From: Saprospiraceae bacterium
GTDB lineage: Bacteria > Bacteroidota > Bacteroidia > Chitinophagales > Saprospiraceae
Assembly: GCA_013360405.1 (NCBI GenBank)
Contig: JABWBR010000062.1
Span: 1 to 36,136, forward strand
Length of the DNA: 36,136 bases
Direction of reading: 5' to 3'
Position numbers and translations under genes: made by a program
Notes under the pieces: model-generated
Told to the model about the DNA's origin: nothing
The model's database searches: none
Seen by the model: the letters and a program-made list of their open reading frames with translations, nothing else
In this document: positions 32,868 through 36,136 of the stretch, piece by piece
Layout of the letters: the number at the start of each line of letters is the position of its first letter
How positions within the stretch are numbered: position 1 is the first letter of the stretch

Positions 32868-34139
32868 ATGCTGCTACCGCTTCACGAAACGGCTATAAGG
32901 ATCAGCCACCTGTCGAAGACTTTTCACAAAACCAGGCCGAGCCTGAGTTTCAGAGAAAGCGTGTCGAGAGGTTTTCGAGCTGTGCCGGCTGCTACCTTTC
33001 AGGCACTCGACGATATCAACCTGGATATTCGCCGGGGCGAGGTGTTGGGCATTATTGGCAAAAACGGCTCGGGTAAATCCACGCTACTGCGCCTGCTAAG
33101 CGGCATTGCCAAGCCTACCGAAGGCCGGATAGAAATTTACGGCTCGGTAGCCTCTATTTTGGATATCGGCGCAGGTTTTCACCCCGACCTCAGCGGCCGG
33201 GAAAATATTTTTCTGCGGGGACAATTAGTGGGTATTTCAAAAAAAGAAATTCAGGATCGCTTCGAAGAAATAGTTGATTTTAGCGGTATCGGCGATTTTA
33301 TCGATACGCCGGTGAAGTATTATTCCGACGGCATGTTTCTCCGACTGGCTTTTTCGCTGATGATCCATTTAAAAGCCGATATTATTTTACTCGACGAGGT
33401 GCTCGGGGTAGGTGATTTTGCTTTTCAGCAAAAATGTTTTGCCAAAATCCAGGAAATAGCCCGGTCGGGCGCCACGGTCATCTGCGTGAGCCACAACCCC
33501 ATGGAATTGCTCGAAATTTGTACCTTTTATATGCACCTGGAAAATGGCAAAGTAAAAGAATACGCTGCACAGCCGGCAATTTTACTCGATTATTTACAGC
33601 AAAGCCAACAAGATAGCGATGCAACGGAAAAAACCGGTCAGGAGGAGAAAACTGAAAAAAAATGGCCGGATAAATCTACAGCCCCGGGCAATGAATTATT
33701 CTGTTTCCACTCCCTGCATTTATTTACAGAAGAGAATACACCAGGTAATAACTTTTTTGCAGACCAGGATATTATTCTGGAAATTGTATTTGAAAAATTA
33801 ACCGACGAGGACCATTTGGATATTGCCTTTACGATTAGCGATATCTTTCGGCATGAAATCATGGCCTGTAGTTCGCATCGCGTGCACCAGTTTTTTCAAA
33901 CCACTCATCGCGGGTTGTATCGCGCCCGGTGTGTTATTCCGGCCAATTGGCTAAACCAGGGCCATTTTCACATCAATTTATTTACCTTGCGCAACCGGAA
34001 AGAAGTGGTTTATTCCTGGCGCGAAGCGCTCCATTTTGGCATGCAGTTTCGCACCGGTTTCGACCACACTTCCGCCGATTTGGTCAACGCGCCTGCTCCC
34101 CTGGCGCCTGCACTGCATTGGGAGTTGGAGGTGTTGTAG
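32868..34139 (+). CDS. Polysaccharide ABC exporter ATPase with C-terminal Wzt-like domain
   Basis: The product is the ATPase partner of the preceding permease. In 423 residues it has Walker A GKNGSGKS (64-71), a signature loop YSDGMFLRLAF (152-162; the commoner form is YSSGM), Walker B DIILLDE (171-177) and the switch His in CVSHN (H209). About 225-275 is a Glu/Lys/Gln-rich linker. About 275-423 is a beta-rich C-terminal domain, like the Wzt_C carbohydrate-binding domain that recognises the modified end of the glycan before export. Such exporters often need terminal methylation, which fits the two methyltransferases alongside. The gene ends at the edge of a 7-bp repeat tract. Confidence 0.94.
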   Translation: MLLPLHETAIRISHLSKTFHKTRPSLSFRESVSRGFRAVPAATFQALDDINLDIRRGEVLGIIGKNGSGKSTLLRLLSGIAKPTEGRIEIYGSVASILDIGAGFHPDLSGRENIFLRGQLVGISKKEIQDRFEEIVDFSGIGDFIDTPVKYYSDGMFLRLAFSLMIHLKADIILLDEVLGVGDFAFQQKCFAKIQEIARSGATVICVSHNPMELLEICTFYMHLENGKVKEYAAQPAILLDYLQQSQQDSDATEKTGQEEKTEKKWPDKSTAPGNELFCFHSLHLFTEENTPGNNFFADQDIILEIVFEKLTDEDHLDIAFTISDIFRHEIMACSSHRVHQFFQTTHRGLYRARCVIPANWLNQGHFHINLFTLRNRKEVVYSWREALHFGMQFRTGFDHTSADLVNAPAPLAPALHWELEVL

Positions 34140-34303
34140 TTGTCGGTTCTCTGTTCTCTGTTTTCTGTTGTCGGTTCTCCGTTCTCCATTCCTTATTTTT
34201 GCTAGTTACACTTAAACAGAGAACAGAGAACAGAGAACAGAGAACAGAGAACAGAGAACAGAGAACAGAGAACAGAGAACAGAGAACAGAGAACAGAGAA
34301 CAG
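34137..34303. repeat. 7-bp repeats in inverted arms inside the polysaccharide operon
   Basis: The left arm (34137-34190) mixes GTTGTCG, GTTCTCT and GTTTTCT units. The spacer (34191-34214) is T-rich. The right arm (34215-34303) has twelve perfect AACAGAG units plus AACAG. The tract fills the gap between the Wzt-like stop and the TylF-like ATG at 34316. The A-rich strand is in the sense direction just before that start codon, as at 1690-1801. The arms can pair over several units. Confidence 0.93.
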
Positions 34304-34315
34304 CAAACAATTTCC

Positions 34316-35071
34316 ATGAAAATAATTTCCAACATATTATCCTTGATTGGCAAAGCGCCGAAAGTACTTGACCCGGAGCGGGTACTGGCGCTGATTAACC
34401 CGCCGGAGAAAATCCTGTCGCTGGAGCATATTGAGCAATTGATCAGGAGTAACAAATGTTATTCTTTGGTTGAAAAATCATTTTTTGACAAACTGCCCGA
34501 CTTGTTTTCCGATCTGGCTCAATCCGGCGTAAAAGGAGATATCCTGCAGGCCGGCGTATGGAAAGGCGGTTCCGGATTGTACCTGCAAGCCTTAAACCGG
34601 CATTTTCAGCTCAACAGGTCATTGTGGTTGTCCGATACGTTTTCGGGGTTTGTGAAGGACCAAATCGCACATGAAAAAGATCAAGCGGCGCTGGCTATCT
34701 TTTCAACTATGCTGGCGCCGGCTTTCCCCGTGCCGGCCGATGTAAAGCGACTTTTTCAACGCGCAGGTTTGTGGGATAAACAGGTGTTTATTTTGCCCGG
34801 TGCGCTCGAACAGACCCTGCCGGAAAGCGCGATCCAATCGCTTTGTCTGGTACATATCGACGTCGATTTTTTTGAGCCTACTTATGCTGCGCTGGCCCTA
34901 ACCTATCCCAAATTGGAAGTCGGCGGGTATGTCATTATCGACGACTACGGCGTGCCCGCTTTTAATTGCAAAGACGCAGTGGATAAATACCGAAGTGAAC
35001 ACGGCATCACTGAGCCCATCCACATGATCAGCGATTTTATTGCCTACTGGAAAAAAGAGCGCCATGTTTGA
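34316..35071 (+). CDS. TylF/MycF-type sugar O-methyltransferase
   Basis: A metal- and S-adenosylmethionine-dependent O-methyltransferase of the macrocin-O-methyltransferase family, probably modifying a sugar of the exported glycan. The 251-residue product has GDILQAGVWKGGSG (74-87) as the SAM loop; the family usually has Glu where Q78 stands. It also has LSDTFSGF (105-112), HIDVDFFEPTYAAL with metal-ligand candidates D182 and D184, and GGYVIIDDYG with D209 and D210. The ATG at 34316 is chosen because the frame upstream is only repeat-encoded heptads and antisense-like sequence. The leader AACAGAGAACAGCAAACAAT is repeat-derived. The stop overlaps the next gene (ATGTTTGA). Confidence 0.9.
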   Translation: MKIISNILSLIGKAPKVLDPERVLALINPPEKILSLEHIEQLIRSNKCYSLVEKSFFDKLPDLFSDLAQSGVKGDILQAGVWKGGSGLYLQALNRHFQLNRSLWLSDTFSGFVKDQIAHEKDQAALAIFSTMLAPAFPVPADVKRLFQRAGLWDKQVFILPGALEQTLPESAIQSLCLVHIDVDFFEPTYAALALTYPKLEVGGYVIIDDYGVPAFNCKDAVDKYRSEHGITEPIHMISDFIAYWKKERHV

Positions 35072-35945
35072 CGTGCCGGTTGCGCTGATGATATACAACC
35101 GGCCCGAGCTGACGCGCCAGGTATTTGCGCAAATTCGGTTGCTGCAGCCCCGGCAGTTGTTTATCATTGCCGACGGACCTAAAGACGAAACCGACGACAG
35201 GAATTGCCGGCAGGCTCGGCAGGTTGTGGCGGATGTCGATTGGGATTGCGAAATTCAAACGCTTTATTCCCCCCATAATCTTGGAGTGGCCAAATGCCCT
35301 TCAAATGGATTGAAATGGGTTTTTGATCAGGTGGACAGGTGTATTATCCTGGAAGACGATACTTTGCCCGAGCTCTCTTTTTTTGAATTTTGCAGGTTAC
35401 TATTGCAGAAATACGAAGAAGACGAATCCGTCATGTCAATAAGCGGCGCCAATTTGTGCGGGGTTATTCAAACGGAATATTCGTATGGTTTTTCCCGGTT
35501 TAGTCTGCCTCCCTGGGGCTGGGCTACCTGGCGCAGGGCCTGGCAGTATTACGATTTCAGGATGGACGATTGGATGGAGCAGAAAAGCCGGTTGAAGCCG
35601 GCTTTTGGCACTACTTTTCCTTTTTGGGAAATGATTTTAGAGCGCTACAGCAAAAAACTAACCAGTTGGGATATACAATGGAATTACGCGATTTGGAAAA
35701 AAAATGGCCGGGTTATCATTCCCCGCCAAAATATGATCCGCAATTTGGGCTATGGCGAAGGCGCTTCATTCACTACTGTCGACCAGAGCTTTACTACTCA
35801 TTTGCCTGTTACACCCTGCAGCTTTCCCTTAGTGCATCCAGCCGAAAAAAATCCCGATTTTAATGCGTATCTTGAGCCGAAAGTGATTGAGTTTTTAGAG
35901 GAGATTATTCGATTTAACAGCCGGAAAGATGCGGTTGGATTGTAA
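35064..35945 (+). CDS. GT-A fold glycosyltransferase of the polysaccharide cluster
   Basis: The product has 293 residues from the ATG at 35064, overlapping the previous stop. The N-terminus PVALMIYNRPELTRQVFAQI and FIIADGPKD are the nucleotide-binding start of a GT-A fold. IILEDDTLPE (94-103) supplies the EDD metal/nucleotide motif, and WGWATWRRAW (151-160) is a conserved acceptor-side motif of GT2/GNT-I-like bacterial enzymes. There is no membrane segment, so it is a cytoplasmic or membrane-peripheral enzyme. Sugar and linkage cannot be told. A TTG at 35040 would add eight residues and is less likely. It is the last gene seen in the operon. Confidence 0.85.
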   Translation: MFDVPVALMIYNRPELTRQVFAQIRLLQPRQLFIIADGPKDETDDRNCRQARQVVADVDWDCEIQTLYSPHNLGVAKCPSNGLKWVFDQVDRCIILEDDTLPELSFFEFCRLLLQKYEEDESVMSISGANLCGVIQTEYSYGFSRFSLPPWGWATWRRAWQYYDFRMDDWMEQKSRLKPAFGTTFPFWEMILERYSKKLTSWDIQWNYAIWKKNGRVIIPRQNMIRNLGYGEGASFTTVDQSFTTHLPVTPCSFPLVHPAEKNPDFNAYLEPKVIEFLEEIIRFNSRKDAVGL

Positions 35946-35957
35946 TTGTAACCATTT

Positions 35958-36003
35958 CTTTGCGCGATTATTTAAACGCAAGGTGCGCGAAGGTGGCGCA
36001 AAG
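35958..36003. repeat. Short inverted GCGCAAAG-type repeats after the last gene
   Basis: CTTTGCGC (35958-35965) is inverted at 35996-36003, with ATTATTTAAA as an A+T spacer. Between them CGCAAGGTG and CGCGAAGGTGG look like degenerate copies of the same unit. The plan resembles the other intergenic repeat sites, on a smaller scale. I see nothing else in 36004-36136. Confidence 0.6.
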
Positions 36004-36136
36004 TACGCTATAGGTTAAATAACGTCACGCGTATTAGTTCTACTTTGTCACTTTAAACCAGGCATACCTCACATTACGCTCCTCTGGAGCTTTTGAGATC
36101 TTATTATTACATGTTCTACCAGTATTTCGGCCCTCC

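Noticed and set aside
34084-34455. Minus-strand ORF with SLFSVLC heptads resembling a membrane repeat protein
   Set aside because: It is the antisense reading of the stop-free AACAGAG repeat flanked by antisense of real genes.
35946-36136. A further coding region at the window end
   Set aside because: Only short frames without domains are seen. The stretch holds a small inverted repeat and otherwise nothing I can support.

Overview
The window looks like a piece of a chromosome, or of a metagenome-assembled genome, from a Bacteroidota bacterium, most likely of the Saprospiraceae/Lewinella type. The evidence is three proteins ending in type IX secretion (T9SS) C-terminal sorting domains, very large PKD- and SprB-repeat surface proteins, A-rich translation leaders instead of Shine-Dalgarno sites, several matches to the Bacteroidota -7 element TAnnTTTG, and the surE-lpxB gene pairing. 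The assignment comes from protein character only; there is no rRNA gene in the window.

Layout. At 1-2700 a minus-strand unit reads surE, a 100-residue membrane protein, lpxB. Ferrochelatase (hemH) diverges from it at 2797. A surface-protein block follows: a 1581-residue FG-GAP/ASPIC/13xPKD T9SS protein (4150-8895) and a lysyl-endopeptidase-like protease with a dockerin-like tail (8936-10867). Next come panB-mltG on the minus strand (10955-12858), a putative lipoprotein (13001-14008), dnaK (14180-16087), a helical protein of unknown function (16192-17610, minus), an 829-residue T9SS protein with Ig-like, dockerin-like and cohesin-like regions (17846-20335), a SpoU-type RNA methyltransferase (20514-21047) and an N-terminal-twitch radical SAM protein (21150-22889). 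On the minus strand, 22935-30562 holds a PKD lipoprotein and a 2307-residue adhesin-like T9SS protein made of nine Ig-like/PKD/SprB cassettes. From 30533 to the end runs a compact plus-strand polysaccharide operon: O-antigen-ligase C-terminus with TPRs, FkbM methyltransferase, Wzm-like and Wzt-like ABC exporter, TylF-type methyltransferase and a glycosyltransferase.

Two things stand out. First, near 30490-30535 two genes on opposite strands both lose their 5' ends at the same point, head to head. This is either an assembly misjoin or a real rearrangement, and both flanking genes should be treated as partial. Second, at least five and perhaps six intergenic gaps carry the same architecture: 7- or 8-bp tandem repeats in one orientation, an A+T-rich spacer or palindrome, then repeats in the reverse-complement orientation. 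These arms abut stop codons or start codons and sometimes supply them. The unit sequence differs between sites while the architecture is kept, which suggests a family of repeat-built intergenic hairpins. I do not recognise it as a named element.

No CRISPR array, tRNA, rRNA, transposase or prophage gene was recognised.
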